A stretch of DNA of 64,000 nucleotides from Anagrus nilaparvatae (GCA_022575985.1 JAKSXM010000206.1:310001-374000), one strand, 5' to 3'. Positions 1 through 14,832 are shown, counted from the first letter of the stretch. The notes: generated by a model from the letters alone, not told the origin. Program-made: numbers and translations.

Positions 1-2220
1 GAGCGTTTATACATTGTAGAAACATTTGTGCACTTAAAATTTTTGAATGCATGCGTAGTCTGTCTCTTGGTCTGTCTCGTATGATAAAAAACATACAAAC
101 ATTTTAAGATTTCTTTGAACTTGGTCCAAAACTGAAATATGAACTGAAAGCTCATTTTAAAGTTTAATAAACTTTTTAAATTACTTTAGGAACTTGTAAT
201 TATAAACTATTGGTAATTTTTAAACTGGTTTAATTGTTTATAAAATAAAAACTAAAAACGTTCAAAAATTTATAAACAAATGGCAATAACTCATGATAAA
301 AAAGCTTTTGTCAACAATTTTCCCACGGCTTCTCCAGCTGAAATTGGATGCTTTTCAATGTGAGCTTGGCAGAATTTTGATCTAAACAGCCCAGACCTGG
401 AACACTATGGCTTTACTACTTGCTTAAAAGCCACACATTTTAATATGTTGAATTTGTTTAAATAATTCATTTTTTTTCATTTTCTTGTTCAAAAATACAC
501 ATAAAACTTCAACTTTTTTTGGATACATTTTTATGCATGAAAATGGCTAAATATCTCAGTTTCAAAAAAAGGCTACGATACACTCAGAGCCAACTCAATG
601 CCACCTTAAAACAGTTAAAACAGTGGCTTTGTTTTTTTTCTATAACTTAATAAGAATTTCTCCCTTTGTGTTAACTAATTAACTAATTAGGGTAACTCTT
701 TTCACTAATAAAAGCACTCTTTTTTTGAACTCCTTCCGCTTAAAAACCAAATTAATGATTGTTTTAGATCGTTTTTGTATGGTTGGTAAAAATTTAGATC
801 ATGTCAAGATCATGTAGTTGCAAAAAAATTACTGCTCATTTCGGCTCCAGTCCAAAAAAGTTACAAAATTCTGTTTTTTTAATTTCTATAGTTTTACACA
901 GAAAATTTTTATTTTAATAAGAATTTTAACTCAATTTAGCATACACATTTAAGCATATAATACTTAGGGTCCAAACCATGCCCAATCTTTAAGTAAATTG
1001 ATAAACCAGGAAATTGAAAAAAAAAAAAAAATAATTAGACTGAAAAAAGTCAATTTAAAGCATTCAAAAGACATCTGAGTTGTATCCTAAACTAATTTAT
1101 CGTCTCGCACTTAACAATTTATTTTTTTAATGGTTTTAATTTTAGATTGATAGTAGAATTCCAAGAAAAACAATGCATTAAAAAATAATGAAACAGTACT
1201 TTTAAAAAAAATTTTATTTATTAACCTACTTGAACCATATGTGTTTTATTGTAAATGAAAGTGGTTTTTCATTTCCAAATTTCATTAAAATTCGATATTT
1301 TTATTAAAAAATAAAATACTTTACCGTTAAAAATGGAAGTGGTTTTATCCGTAACGGAAGGACTCTGGGAAGGACATTAAACATATTTTCTAACTTGGAT
1401 ATAATAAAAATAAAATTTATTTAAAAAAAAATTAAAATATAAAATTTTACCACTTGGTCTACTATCCCTGCGGGTGTTCTACTTGTGCATTTTCACATAA
1501 TAATTAAACCTACCATATGATATAAATTACGTACACGATACCCGTAAAGAAACATGAATATACATAAATATTAAAATAATGTTATACATTAAATTTTTTT
1601 GCATGTGTTGGACATACCATTGGCCACGTGGCTATTACATTATTTTTAGTTGTTAAAATTTTTTTTTAAAATTAGTTTCATCTCTCTTACACTTATTAAT
1701 TTTTTTATAACACATAATATACATTACGTACCTACATTTACAAACTATATTGATTGCAATTGTACTTAAAAAACATGGGAGGTTATATACACCGGAAGTG
1801 GTCCAGTGCGTACCATGTGTTACAGGAAGTAACAAACGTATATTGTACATATTTATTGTTTTTTTCATGAGAATTCAATTCCTTTTTTTGTTATTTACTG
1901 GGTTTTTTAATTTATTTTTTTTTCGATTAACGAAATTAGGTTTAAGTCAAAAATAGAAATTTTTTAGAGGGGTGATAGATTTTGATGTTAATATATGGTA
2001 TACAGGTGAATTTAGGGGAAAAATTTAGGTTATGATTTTTGTAACCCTGATAATAAATAACATGGGTAAAGTTTTCAGATTATTCCATTGATATTTTTTA
2101 ATTTTATCACGATACCCTTTAAAAATGTGCATATTTTTTATTCTAATTTACTTTATACTCGAAAGCAACATTTTTTTCTCGCAATTGAAATCACCAAGTC
2201 AGATTATAAATAGGTAAGAT
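1..2220. other. AT-rich gene-free stretch
   Basis: No open frame here looks coding: the short open frames have no domain, no splice partners and a composition like the surrounding DNA. I see long A and T runs but no tRNA, satellite or clear inverted repeat. Treated as intergenic DNA. Confidence 0.5.
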
Positions 2221-2221
2221 T

Positions 2222-2395
2222 CGTGAAGAGAATAGGTAGAATTCGTGAAAGAAATAAAATAAAGTTTTTGCCCTCCCGGGCGTAGGTTGGCAAAAAATAT
2301 TGTATTGTATTGTATTGTGAGCACTAGAACTCGTGCTAGTGCTCACGCTAGTTCCAAAACTTTTACGTCCTCGATACTTAATATACTATTTAATA
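2222..2395. repeat. Dispersed repeat end with (TATTG)n tail
   Basis: A GC-richer segment around CCCTCCCGGGCG (2272-2281) runs into a short (TATTG)n array at 2298-2318. A block follows with GTGCTCACGCTAGT and CCAAAACTTTTACG, ending near TACTTAATATACTAT. The second block recurs at 28905-28975 and, inverted, at about 5465-5520 and 25935-25990, so it is an interspersed repeat end. The (TATTG)n run resembles the simple-repeat tails of some non-LTR elements, but that assignment is inference. Confidence 0.45.
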
Positions 2396-2719
2396 TAGGC
2401 GCCAGCCATACTAATCTCGCCCAAAAATTAAATTTCTTTTTCCGATGATAAAAATAGGTGGTATTTATGTTTTTCGACCCGATGAACACGAATCCGGGGT
2501 CCATTTTGCGAATTTCGTGGTCCATTTTTTGTTATTAACAAATAATTGCAAAATTGGCCAATAATTTGTTAATAACAAAATATTGACCACGAAATTCGCA
2601 AAACGGACCCCGGATTCGTGTTCAGCGGGTCGAAAAACATAAATACCACCTATTTTTATCCTCGGAAAAAGAAATTTAATTTCTTAATTTTTGGGCGAGA
2701 TTAGTATGGCTGGCGCCTA
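2396..2719. mobile_element. Foldback MITE, about 320 bp, TA-flanked
   Basis: The left arm begins TAGGCGCCAGCCATACTAAT and the right arm ends with its complement, AGTATGGCTGGCGCCTA. The arms pair over about 150 bp around a centre near 2555, with only scattered mismatches and a short extra stretch in the right arm. The ends can be read as GGCGCC flanked by TA, which would suit a Tc1/mariner-type TA insertion. No coding capacity. Confidence 0.7.
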
Positions 2720-5700
2720 GACTAATTTCTTCCCACTGACGAAAAAATGTTATGTTTTACCCTTGATCGTAAAATAAGAATGCCTTTGATTGCAGTTTTC
2801 CATCGCAATTTACGCGCGACCTCGGGCATTTTTAACTTTTACAGCCTGTAAGATAAAAATATAATATTTCTGGCAAATTTCTGGTCAGTGGTCCTTCACC
2901 ATATGTCCAACAAAGGCGTTATTTCTCGCCTCACTAACGCAGAAAAATCATAGGACCCTGGGTCATTTTTTATTATTTTGGCCATGGATAGTACTATTTT
3001 TTAATTTGTACTACATCTCGAAACACATTTAAAAAACTTATCTTAACCTTAAGCATTTTAGAAATACACTTTTTAAAATATACATTTTTAGAAAAATTTT
3101 TCATAGTTTTTTATTGTATATTTCATAAAAGGGTTAAGGTAGAGAAGTGGGTGGAGAGCCAATTTCAAGCTTGTGCTATTGCAGTCCCAGGAGGTCCATT
3201 CAAATAGATTCAGAGTATCAAGGCGTTTTTTAAAACGATTTGAAACAATTATATAAAAAATGAATATTTAACATCTTATTCATTATTTAAACAACAATCA
3301 TTAGAAATTAAATAATTCTAAAAAAACATTTAAAAACAGTAATTACACTCATTAAGTTAATTAATTCAAACAAAGAAAATAAAAACAAACATTTATTTAA
3401 TCATTATGATTAGAATTTAAAAAAAAAATAATAGTATAGGGTTAAGTATTTATTTTTATAAATAAAATACACAGACACAAAAAAGAATTAGGTCTTTTAA
3501 CTGACAGCAGGAGAGCCTTTTGCTATGCAGAGTACAAATAACATATGGTTCATGCTTTCATTATCCAAATTCAAAATATGTATACAAAGTCTGTCGCAAC
3601 ATTAATATTATAAACCAATTCGTTTTTTCCTGAAATTCGTATATTTTTATACAGCCAACAATGCTTTAAGATTTTTATGATTGTTAGATATATATAAATA
3701 TTGTTAACCATATGTTCTGCTTATTCGTTTCTTTAACGCATTTTACACAAACTTTTGTGTCTTTTTTTTTCAAGGTCGAATTATTTTTCTATATATAGAT
3801 ATTGTATTTTTAGTTAAAAGCACAAGAAATTATTATACAGTATGTTATAGATTTTTTTGGGGGGTATGTTAGTACTTTTATTTTAGGGATTTTGGACGTC
3901 GTGAGAATATAAACCTGACAGTAATATCACATTTTAAGCAGGATAAAAGTTAAATGTTTTTATTTTCTGTTTATTTTTGTTTTTGTCCAAAATACCCTAA
4001 AATATGTAACAGGGGGGTCAATTAAGTTTGATCGTTTACGTTAAAATAATTATGTAATTAAATAGATAAAATTCTGTCAGTTGAGCTAATTGAGGAACTA
4101 ATTGGGGCAAAAATAATTTTTACCTTCTTTATCAGAAATTTTCGTAGTTAGTGTTCAGATATTTTCTCAAAAAATTTTTAAGAAATTGCAGCTAAATATT
4201 TTACCAAATTCAGCAATCTGTTCAAGAAGTTTGTGTATATTAGCTTTAAATAATTCAATATGCCAAGTCATATTTTCAGTTAACATATTTTCCTCATCGC
4301 GCAAACTTTTTTTATTAACTTGCGAAATAAAAATTTTTTGTCCCTAATCGTCCCAAAATTTTTATGTACAACCCATTTATGTCTCGTTTTGGATTTAAAT
4401 GGTTTAATTGCAATAATTATAACATATTTAAGTTAATTACAAAATATCATTTTGACGTTTTTTAAATTTTTAAATTTTAAAAAAATTTTTAAATTTCTTG
4501 TTTTTTTTAAATTTATAATTAATAATAAATATTTTTGGTAATTAATTTCTCATCAAAATGGTATTTAATGTATGAGAAATTTTTAAAAAAAGTACTTACA
4601 CATAAATCGTGATGATTGTATTACAATAATTGTATGTTAGACATGATATTAAGTAAAATACACATGTTTTAAAGACATGAAATTAATCTTAAATATTAAT
4701 CACTTTAATACATTTTTTAAATATGTTATTCAAAAAAATAAACTAAGGATCGTGCTAAGGATGAAAACGTAAAGTTAATTATAACATAGTTTACTTTCTT
4801 AAATACTACATGTAATTATAAAAATGATTAAATTAGGAAAAAATTAATTTTTTTAGGATATTTTGGTTTTTTAAGTTGAAGCAACGCAACGGTTAAAAAT
4901 TTCTTCGAAAGAAATTATAAATAAATTAAAAATTTTAAGGAAAAATTCAATCGAGAAGTTATAGCGCAGCATATACACCTTAATTTTTTATTTCTAGACT
5001 TTAAATGTAAAAAAAATTTTTTGGTCAGTGGTCCGAAAATATATGTATTTCTATGTCACTGCGCGACCGACTATGTGTTTTCGTTTTCCGTGTTTTCTCA
5101 TAACTGACGCTGAAATAGCTATTTTAAACATGAGACACAATATTGGTTTTGACTTTACATGAAGTTGGATGCAGATGGCATGTAAAAGTCAAAGCCCATA
5201 TTTTGTCCCGTGATTTAAAACATAGTTTTACATGTAATGGGCAAAAAAGCCGTCTCCTTAAAGTAGAAAATAGGCTATTTTTGCCCTAGATATGCAAAAT
5301 TTTATACGCCCCTAAGCCAAAAAAGGGCTACGCCTCAAATTTTTGGGCAGTCTGACAAAGTCAGTTTGCCTTTTAAGTATTTTTACCCTGCATTTTACTC
5401 ATGTAAAATAAATAAAAATTGTTTACTAAAACCTCAAGAAGTAAATTTTTACTGCTAAAATAGTATATAAAATATCAAGGGCGCGAAAGTTTTGGTACTA
5501 GCTTGATCCCTAGCATGAATTCTTGGTAAAATTCCAAGTCCAGTCTTACGCCCTGTAAGGGCAAAAAAATCTTTTTTAGATTCAACAAATATTTTTAAAA
5601 ATAAAATTTTCCCAAAAATTCTGTTATCCATGGTATATTTATTTGAAACAAATTTTTTAAAAATTCACTACAAGAATAATATTTATAATTGCATTTACAT

Positions 5701-8700
5701 ATTAAAATAGGGTAAAAAATAATTTTTAACCGCAACCCCTGTTTTCATATAATTACTGTGTAATTATTTATTAGACTGTAACAATTAAAGTCGTATGTTG
5801 GAAAATTATTTTATAAAACTTATTCTTATGTTTAAAAAAAGGGAGGAAAAAAAATTATAAAAAAAAAAATAATAAAAAATTCAAGTTTCTTTGTAGTTAC
5901 CCGATACTTTAAAAACCAATAATGGAATATTCAATCCAGACTATTTTATTTTTTCAAAACATAAAATAAATAATCAAGTTTATTTATTTATACAACTAAA
6001 AAAAATTTTTATGACGACAAAGTATCTTATCTTATTTTTACTTCATTCACTAAATTCTTTATTTTTTTTCAATGATGTTGATTAAAAACTTTAATTCTTG
6101 AGTTATGAGTGTAGTAGTTTAGTAATATACTGCAGTTATGGACATACTTTTTAGTTATATATTTTTTTATGAATCACACATTAACAGTTTGGTTAATTTA
6201 TATTGAAGCAAAATTATTATTAATTTTCTTGGAAAATTATAATTTAAAATTTCATTTATAATAATATTTAGCTTTAATTTTTTTAAATTATTTTATTTGA
6301 TTAATTATAAAGTTAGATTGGCGAACTATGTTTTCTTCTACGTTCTTATTCACCCTCTTATTCACAGTAATCCCAGAATGTAAAATATAAGCTTGTTTTC
6401 TGATGGTTTTATAATAGCAAAGAACATAATATTTGATAATAGTTGGCATTACACTGAGAAAAAACCAAAAAGAAATAATCCTTAAATCGGTCCTTAGAAT
6501 ATTTTCTGACTGAGGTAAAAAAAATTCTTTTGCAATAAAAGTTCTATTAGATCATAGAAAAACACAAAATTAAAATATAGAGGGTTATTTAACTTAATTG
6601 ATGCTTAATGTTTTTCCAAATGTCATAACCTAACTCGTAGGCTAACTTATAACCACAAAATTGATCGACCTGAATTTGAGAAGCACATTATTTGACAAAA
6701 ACCAAAAACAACGATCCCAAAATAGCAATTAAGTAAATTTTTTTGTAAAAATACTAATTAAAAACTACCAAAAAATTAAATTAAATAAATAAATAAAATT
6801 TTCAACGCATCTTTTTTATTATGAATTTAAAGGCGTGATGACCTCACTTTGTCAATTGCTATGAATTAAGAGTTCGTCTGTATCTTTTTTAAACTACTCA
6901 AAATATAATATTAATCATATGTTACACTGTTAATTTCGTTTTTTTTTTTAAATAAGATACTTGGTATCATATTATAAATATACTCGATAGTAAATATAAA
7001 CTCAAATAAATTTAAGCTTCCGAGTCATACATTTAATTTTTTTTATCTTAAGCAGATTAATCGTTTTTATAAGGTTTTCCTTCTATGTTATAAAATTTGT
7101 TTGTTTTTTATATTAAAATTCATAAATTCTTATCAAATTTTTAATTAAATAAATTTAAAATTTCATATTTTTTTATGTACACTGAGATAAATTACAAGTT
7201 GTACTGATGATATCATTTATATAGTTGAATAAATTAAAATTTTTTTTTTGGAAATTTCAAAATTAATTAAATTTTTGATTGAAAATTTTTTTAGTAACTA
7301 TAAAATTTATGATTATTTTAGTTAATTCCATTTAAAAATATCTGGTTACACTGTAACCAAAATTTTTGTTGCCGAAGTTCGCTAAAGAGATTTTCTTGCT
7401 TTTTTTTATTTTTGTACCGAAAGAAAATTAAAGTAAAAAATCAAATTAAACCATATTTTTTCTTTTAAAATCAGTTTTCTTTTAATTTTCGACAATAACA
7501 AAAAAGTTTAGTTTACAATTAGCAAAATTTTACAGACGGTGTAAAAATTAAAAAATTTTGAAAATTCCAAAAAAAATAAAAAAACAAAATTTTTCTTATC
7601 TGTAACATTTTTTATTATCAATAAAAAAAAAAACTGTTTAATTCATAAATTTTAATAAATATCATTTTTTATTATGTTTCAGTGTATTTAAGCGAAGAAA
7701 CAATTCAAAAAACAATATCAATTGTTACGCATTGATGTATGAAATAAGAACAGCATAACAGCAATTTCACAACAAAGTGAATTCCCAAATGGAAGTAAAA
7801 AAAAAAAAAGAAGTAAAATAAAAACATAGAAGAAGAATTACTTTGACCAAATGGCTTAAAAAAAAAAGTGTACATAAATAAGACAATTCATAGTAAAAAC
7901 TATAGAAAAAACACAAGGGACCAAAGCATCGTATGTCGAGGGAATCAAAATAATGGTTGTGTGTGTGTGCTATATCTTTTATAGTTAAATTTTATTATTA
8001 TTTTTACATATTATTTACAATAATATGTAATACATGTGATATACATGTCTTTTTTTCTGATTGCTGTAAACACGCGATCTCCTCTGCTTTTGATAAAACA
8101 TAAGTTCTTTTGTATATATTTGTGTGTTTATTTTTTAGAGAAAAAATGTATATGTTTGTGTGCTTTTTTATGTTTGAAAATATAAAATATTTTTATTTTT
8201 TATGAAAAAAATGTAAGGGTTATTTTGTTATAAATATTTAAAAAAAATTTTTTTATTGGTTGGAAGGAAAGATCTGTGCAGTTTTGGGAATCTTACCAAC
8301 TTTTTTCTATAATCATAAAATATCTTTTTTTATTTTGGATTTTAAATAAAAATCTTATCTTGTAAGATTTGATTTGGTTTTGCAGAAAAATAAATCTCTA
8401 TTCTGAACAAATTTTGAAAAGTTTAGAAAATCTAAAAGATTAAAGTGAAGTGCAAAAATGAAGAAGTTGGTACAGCAAGGAAATACAAAAAATAAAATTT
8501 GAGATAAAATTTATAAAAATTAAAATAAAAAAATAAGACATATTTATTGTGCCTTTATATGTATGTTATTATTAATATGCAATCAAATGACTCAAAAAAA
8601 TGTACAAAACTAATAATTTCATGGTAATTATTAAAATATAAGCCCATGTGTAAATATATTTTTTAAGTTTTTACAAATTAATTTATTTAATAAGTTTATA

Positions 8701-9870
8701 TTAAATTTTTTGTACTTTAATTTAATTAAATTTATATACCAAGGGCAAATGTCTATTTTTGCCCTTTACAAAAAAACTTGTAATATTACTTAGAATGTAG
8801 GGTAGATTCACCAGTTTAATGATAGATTAAATTCTGGTAATACCAGATTCTTCACTGGTGAAGCTTTCCCACAAAAAATATAGTTAAAATAATAATAATA
8901 ATAAATAACTAAACTGACTGAATATGATATTTGATTATAGTAAAACGAAAATATCAAGAAAATTAATCACATTTGATAAAATAGTCATTTTTTGACTTAG
9001 TAATAGATAATAAATTTTTGATAAAAGATATTAAAATATTTTAATCTTTAAGTATACAAAAAAATATAATATTTTTTATAAAGTATTTTTTAGTATATAT
9101 TAAAAATGGATCAAAAAATTTATAAGAAATTAAATAAAGAAGAGTGCTTTCTAGTTTACCTCACGAAATTTTTTAGGTTAGGTTTTGTATTATAGTATTT
9201 ATATATATTTGTGCCTTTTTTATACTTACTGAAAGCAAATTTAGAAATAATTTCTTTTGTATAATAATATTTATGTAATTATTTATAGATATTTTTTATA
9301 TTACCTTATTATATATAATATGAAAAACAAAATTAAAAATTTAATTTTAATCATAAATTATCATGTTGATTTTTTTTCTTTTTTAACCTACTTTTCAATT
9401 CGTATCTTTAAGTTTTCTTAAAAATTTAAAAATATGATAAATATAATCTCTGATATGTCATATTAATCTTAATTTTACGATTTCTCAGTCATATTTCATT
9501 GAAAAAAGATTTATTTGTTTTCTTGGGAACTCAATTTCTTACTATTAATTCAAAATTTATACATGAGCCGGTTATATAATGTTTTTTATATGTAATTTTA
9601 ATATATTTTTTAAAGAGGCTACGGTAAATTTTGGATGGTTTTTGACTCAGAGACTCCTATAAGGATAGAGAAAAATGAATTAGCGTGACGATGGACAATT
9701 CTTGATTTTCCGGCGTCGTAATATGTTATATATTATGACTGATCATAAAATCGAATTTAGCAAGAAATTTTACATATTATACATTTTGTAAATTACTTTT
9801 TTTTGGATATCTGATTGATTTTATAAATTTATCACCAAAAAATGGTTAATGAAACTGTTCAAGGTTTAAG
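2720..9870. other. Long gene-free AT-rich stretch
   Basis: No supported gene. The stretch holds poly-A and poly-T tracts, a short TG microsatellite (about 7964-7974) and the inverted copy of a dispersed repeat near 5465-5520 (AAGGGCGCGAAAGTTTTGG). Several GGGCAAAA/TTTTGCCC pairs occur (5250-5290, 8745-8765). The 7680-8110 part is of slightly higher complexity and could be untranslated RNA, but nothing in the sequence proves it. Confidence 0.45.
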
Positions 9871-9876
9871 TTAGAT

Positions 9877-10231
9877 AAACTGAAAAAAATCCGCTTGCGG
9901 CAAGCGGAATAATTCTGTTTGCCGTTAGCAGATTTTCGCTTGCCGCAAGTGGAATTCTGCTTATAGCTAGCGGAATTTGTTATATTTAAACGATTGCAAA
10001 TAACTTGAAACGTAAAGAAAATTAAAAAAAAATGTTTTTCCCGCTTACTCGGAATATGCGTATATCGGTATGATGAGATTTAAGATATTTTTTGAAAAAA
10101 GAAAAGAAAAAATGATTTTTTTATAAATTTTCTTTACGTTTCAAGTTGCAATTGTTTGCGAAGAAAAATAATTCCGGTAGCCAGAATCGGAATTGCACTT
10201 GCCGAAAGCGGAATTTTTTTTCAGTGTAGTT
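9877..10231. mobile_element. Foldback element rich in CCGCTTGCCGCAAGCGG motifs
   Basis: The outer ends ACTGAAAAAAATCCGCTT and AAGCGGAATTTTTTTTCAGT are inverted copies. Both halves also share an ACGTTTCAAGTT-type inner segment in opposite orientation. The left part holds three short tandem variants of GCTTGCCGCAAGCGGAATT, each itself palindromic. No open frame. The ACTGAAAAAAA end type recurs at 38021-38033. Confidence 0.6.
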
Positions 10232-11484
10232 TATTTAAGGAGAATTTAATAATTTTTGTGTTCAAAAATTTATACATAATTTGAGTGTAATAAGAAGAGA
10301 TGTAGTTTCAAAACAAGTAGTTTCCAAAATTTTCACCCATAAATAATAAATATAATTAGCAATTAGCAGAAAAACGTTAAAAATTGTCAAGTAAATAGTA
10401 TTATTCGATACCGTGACCACAGATATCTAGAATGGCCTGTAGATAGTATGGAAATTAGATTGATTATCGTTCTTTTTATTGACCAGAATCGTATAATAGT
10501 ACACTTTTACTATCCGTAAATAGAAGATACGGATCTCTCCTCATTTGTAATCTTCGAGGTCCGCATCTTTTTGAATGGATCTTATATCAGTCTGTCACAG
10601 ATACATTATACATTATTATGGGTGATGCGTTGCAGTCTCCAGAAACCAGATATTTTCCGGCCACCCAAAAAGTAGAAATTAAGTATTTCTTGTCCGTACT
10701 GAATAGAAAAAATGAAATAACAACAAATTTCATGGTGTAAAACAATATTTATTATATTTATAATATTTTAGCCATTACGAAACCCCTTATTTTAGTAAAA
10801 TATAAACAGGTTACATAAAATATTTCATTTTCACCACAATTTCACAATTATATCTTTATTATATATCCCTAATTTTCATATACAATTTTTGCAAATAAAT
10901 ATGTTTATAAATGAGATACAAGTGAAGTTTTTACTCCCTCGTTCCCATGTATAATTTTAATAATAATAATAATAATCGATTGCAACATTGGGGTCCGTTA
11001 TAGGGCACATAATATACCTGTTATCTGTAATTTTATAAAGTGGGTTATATTTATAACAACATATTGAATAGATATATAAAAATATCTGTATGTATATTTA
11101 AAACTAAGGGTTTCAATTTCCTCTTTTACCACTTATAGCTTATACTACAGGACCTTGTAAATTTATTGTATCGAAGGGTGGAAATATTGTGCTCTTTTTA
11201 ATATTATAAAAAAAAACTACGTCATTTCCGCCGGACATAAACGTAGATCCTGTTCTCTTATGTATACATGTAAACAATTTTTCTTTTTTGCTAGATACGT
11301 AATTATTATTATTTCTTTTTTTTTTTATTTATTTTAATTCACATATAACAATCTAATGTTCTGATCGATTTTATTTTCTAAGAATACATTTAATTAAATG
11401 TAATTTGGTATAATTTGTATTTGATTTTTCATTAAAAGATAAATGCATGGGTGAAATGTAATCATTCAATTTATTTTATTAATA
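10232..11484. other. Gene-free segment of higher complexity
   Basis: 10400-10720 and 11120-11280 are less AT-biased than their surroundings, but I find no open frame, splice structure or RNA fold I can name. A short (AAT)n run lies at 10963-10978. This could be the untranslated end of a gene outside the window, or old repeat sequence. Confidence 0.35.
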
Positions 11485-12393
11485 TAATATTTGAGGGACT
11501 CCCAAGGGAGCCAAAGTTTAAATAAAGGGTCGCAGAAGTTGGCCTAAACTATTTTTTTACGAAATTAAATCTAAAAATAAGTACTCTCAGCCAATTTTAG
11601 CTTTCTAGGTCAAATCTTTGATTTTTGGCAACCATTTTTGTGTTTTTGGGCTATATTTGTAAACTGACACAAAATATTTTTGTTTTTGCTGTCAAATGCT
11701 TATTTGTGATGAAAAATATAGTTGCTTCTATAAAGGAAATTTCCCGAAAAATTCGATTCCGAGGTTCGATTTTCTTTTACTTAGGCTTAAGTTTTTTATT
11801 TCATAACCTGTTTTCACCCTCCCACCACCTAAAAAACACGGCTTTCTCGGTAATAAAAACAGTATATTTTAGGCTGAAAAACTTATCCAAGAAGTAATTT
11901 GGGTCGCTCTTTTCGTTCCCGGAGTTCGTTTTCACCTGCAATCCCAAAGAAATGAGATATCAACCCTTAAAGTAAGATAAATTTTCATATATTTCTAATA
12001 TTTCTATAAGACACTTTAGTCCCAAAAAGCAAAAAATTTTTATTTGGCATTAAAAATAATTGTATGACTCCCAAGAGATGGTAAAAAATCAAAAACGCGT
12101 GTATTTGCTATAACCACCCTCCCTGAGGGTGTCTCTAGTAAGTTAGGGGGGGGGGGAGTTTTACTACTAAAAAATGAATATTTTGGGCTGTAAAACTCAC
12201 CTATTTAGTAGTTTGGATTACTCTTTTTATTTTTGGAGCCTGTTTCTACCTAAAACGATATCTCGTAAGGGTTTACCCCTAAAACGGGGTAAATTTTCAA
12301 ATAATCCTTGAAGAAACTTAACCCATTAGCGCCTAATCGACCATCCAGGGACAGTTGAATATTTTTATATTAAAAAGTAAATATTTTGAGCTA

Positions 12394-13215
12394 AAAACGT
12401 AACCTAGTAGGTTTTTTGGGTCGCTCTTTTCATTTTTGAGGTCCATTTTTACCTACAACCCCTAGGTAAGGAGGTATCAACCCCTAAAGTAGGGTAAAAT
12501 TTATAGAACCTTTTGAAATCTTTATTTATGTGATAAAAAACATACTAGATATTGAAATTGATTTTTTTGGCTTTAAAAAAGTTAAAAAATGAAAATATAA
12601 GTATTTACATAAAACTTACCTTATCTGGGGGGTGAATACGGAGGGTTGAGGGGGTGGATTTTACAAGAATTTGAAATTCAAAAATTTTGGACTGGAAACA
12701 TCACCTAGTAGGTTTTTTGGATCGCTCATTTCATTTTTGAGGTTCATTTTTACCTACAACCCCTATGTAAGGAGGTATCAACCCCTAAGGTGGGGTGAAA
12801 TTCACAAAATCTTTTGAAATGTTTATTTACGTGATTAAAACTTACTAGGCATTGAAAAAATTTTTAAATTTCACATACTTGTAAAATCCACCCCCTCAAC
12901 CCTCCGTATTCACCGCCCAGATAAGGTAAGTTCTCTGTAAATACTTACATTTTCATTTTTTAACTTTTTTAAAAATGAAAAAATCAATTTTAATGTCTAG
13001 TAAGTTTTTTATTACGTATATAAAGATTTCAAAAGAGTTTGTAAATTTTACCCGACTTTAGGTGTTGATACCTCCTTACCTAGGGGTTGTAGGTGAAAAT
13101 GGACCTCAAAAATGAAAAGAGCGACCCAAAAAACCTACTGGGTGATTTTTCCAGCCCAAAATTTTTAAATTTCAAATACTTGTAAAATCGACCCCCTCAA
13201 CCCTTCGTATTCACC
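12394..13215. repeat. Tandem and inverted module copies inside the large inverted repeat
   Basis: A module of about 310 bp starts with CCTAGTAGGTTTTTTGGGTC and carries CAACCCCTA(G/T)GTAAGGAGGT in the middle. It occurs twice in direct orientation (about 12394 and 12704) and again inverted (13030-13140, partly 12880-12960 and 13150-13215). This local duplication explains why the outer arms are not symmetric. Confidence 0.6.
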
Positions 13216-13321
13216 CCCCAGATAAGGTAAGTTTTCTGTAAATATTTATATTTTCATTTTTTAACTTTTTTAAAACCGAAAAAATCAATTTCAATGCCTA
13301 GTAAGTTTTTTATCGCGTAAA

Positions 13322-14832
13322 TGTGCATTTCTACGAGAAAATACTTTTTATGAGCACCAAAAATGAAGAAAAAAAAATTTACGAGGCCGCAACTGCCGCC
13401 ATAATTTTCTGGTAGTTTGAACCCTATAGAATGCAAAAAAAAGCGTGAACACGAAATCAGCGATGGATGCCAAAAAGATTTTGCCACTTATATCAAAAAC
13501 CGCGTTTTTCGTATCTGAGCTACCCAAAATTTTAAAAATTACTATTTAGGTAAATAAAATTTTTAAAATCTAAGTAAAAAATCTGATTGCCAGGGAAAAA
13601 TCAGTCCAGAAGAAAAAAAAACTTTTCTTTTTCCGATGAAATTTAGCCAAGTTATCGTCCATTTAAGATTTTGTCCAAATTCGTCTTAAAAAAGATTGAA
13701 ATTTTATTGAAAAAAGCCTGTTTCTGAACTTTAAACATGCATTACTCGCTTGATTTTTATCGTAAAATAATAATTTTTTTTTTAAAACCGATGTATTTTT
13801 CCCTAGCAATTTATTTCTTTAAGAAAAAAATCATTTTTATTGACCAAATTTCAATTTTTAGGCCAAAAGCCTTTGAAAACTGTAATTAGCAAAATTTACT
13901 TAACACAGTTTTTGACCTAAAAATTGAAATATGGTCAATAAAAATGATTTCTTTCTTGAAGAAATAAATACTTAGGGAAAAATTAATTGATTTAAAAAAA
14001 AAAATTTATTATTTTACGATGAAAATCAAGCTAATAATGCATATTTTAAGTTCAGAAACAGGCATATTTCGATAGAATTTCAATCATTTTTAAGACAAAT
14101 TTCAGCAATAATATGTATTACTAGCTTGATTTTCATCGTAAAATAATAATTTTTTTTTTAAAATCGATTAATTTTTTCCTGGCAATTCATTTCTCTAAGA
14201 AAAAAATTATTTTTATTGACCAAATTTCAATTTTTAGGTCAAAAGCCTTTGAAAACTGTAAGTAGCAAGATTTACTTAACACAGTTTTTGATCTAAAAAT
14301 TAAAATTTTGTCAATAAAAATAATTTTTTTCTTAGAGAAATGAATTGCCAGGGAAAAATACATCGGTTTTAAGAAAAAAATTATTATTTTACGATGAAAA
14401 TCAAGCGAGTAATGCATGTTTAAAGTTCAGAAACAGGCTTTTTTCAATAAAATTTCAATCTTTTTTAAAACGAATTTGGACAAAATCTTAAATGGACGAT
14501 AACTTGGCTAAATTTCATCGGAAAAAGAAAAGTTTTTTTTTCTTCTGGACTGATTTTTCCCTGGCAATCAGATTTTTTACTTAGATTTTAAAAATTTTAT
14601 TTACCTAAATAGTAATTTTTAAAATTTTGGGTAGCTCAGATACGAAAAACGCGGTTTTTGATATAAGTGGCAAAATCTTTTTGGCATCCATCGCCGATTT
14701 CGTGTTCACGCTTTTTTTTGCATTCTATAGGGTTCAAACTACCAGAAAATTATGGCGGCAGTTGCGGCCTCGTAAATTTTTTTTTCTTCATTTTTGGTGC
14801 TCATAAAAAGTACTTTCTCGTAGAAATGCACA
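13322..14832. mobile_element. 1.5-kb palindromic foldback element
   Basis: The left end TGTGCATTTCTACGAGAAA (13322) and right end TTTCTCGTAGAAATGCACA (14832) are perfect complements. The arms continue nearly perfectly for hundreds of bases (GCCGCAACTGCCGCC-type block, then GCGTGAACACGAAAT, then GATGGATGCCAAAAAG). The centre is near 14070, and smaller palindromes sit within each arm (13840-13955, 14213-14345). A diverged partial copy lies at 61980-62760. No coding capacity. Confidence 0.8.

Noticed and set aside
5545..5575. CGCCCTGTAAGGGC plus T run as a bacterial-type terminator
   Set aside because: The context is eukaryotic and intergenic; it is a small repeat-derived palindrome.
13254..14417. 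Minus-strand open frames of about 76 codons
   Set aside because: They lie in the arms of the 1.5-kb palindrome, recur as mirror copies and match no family.
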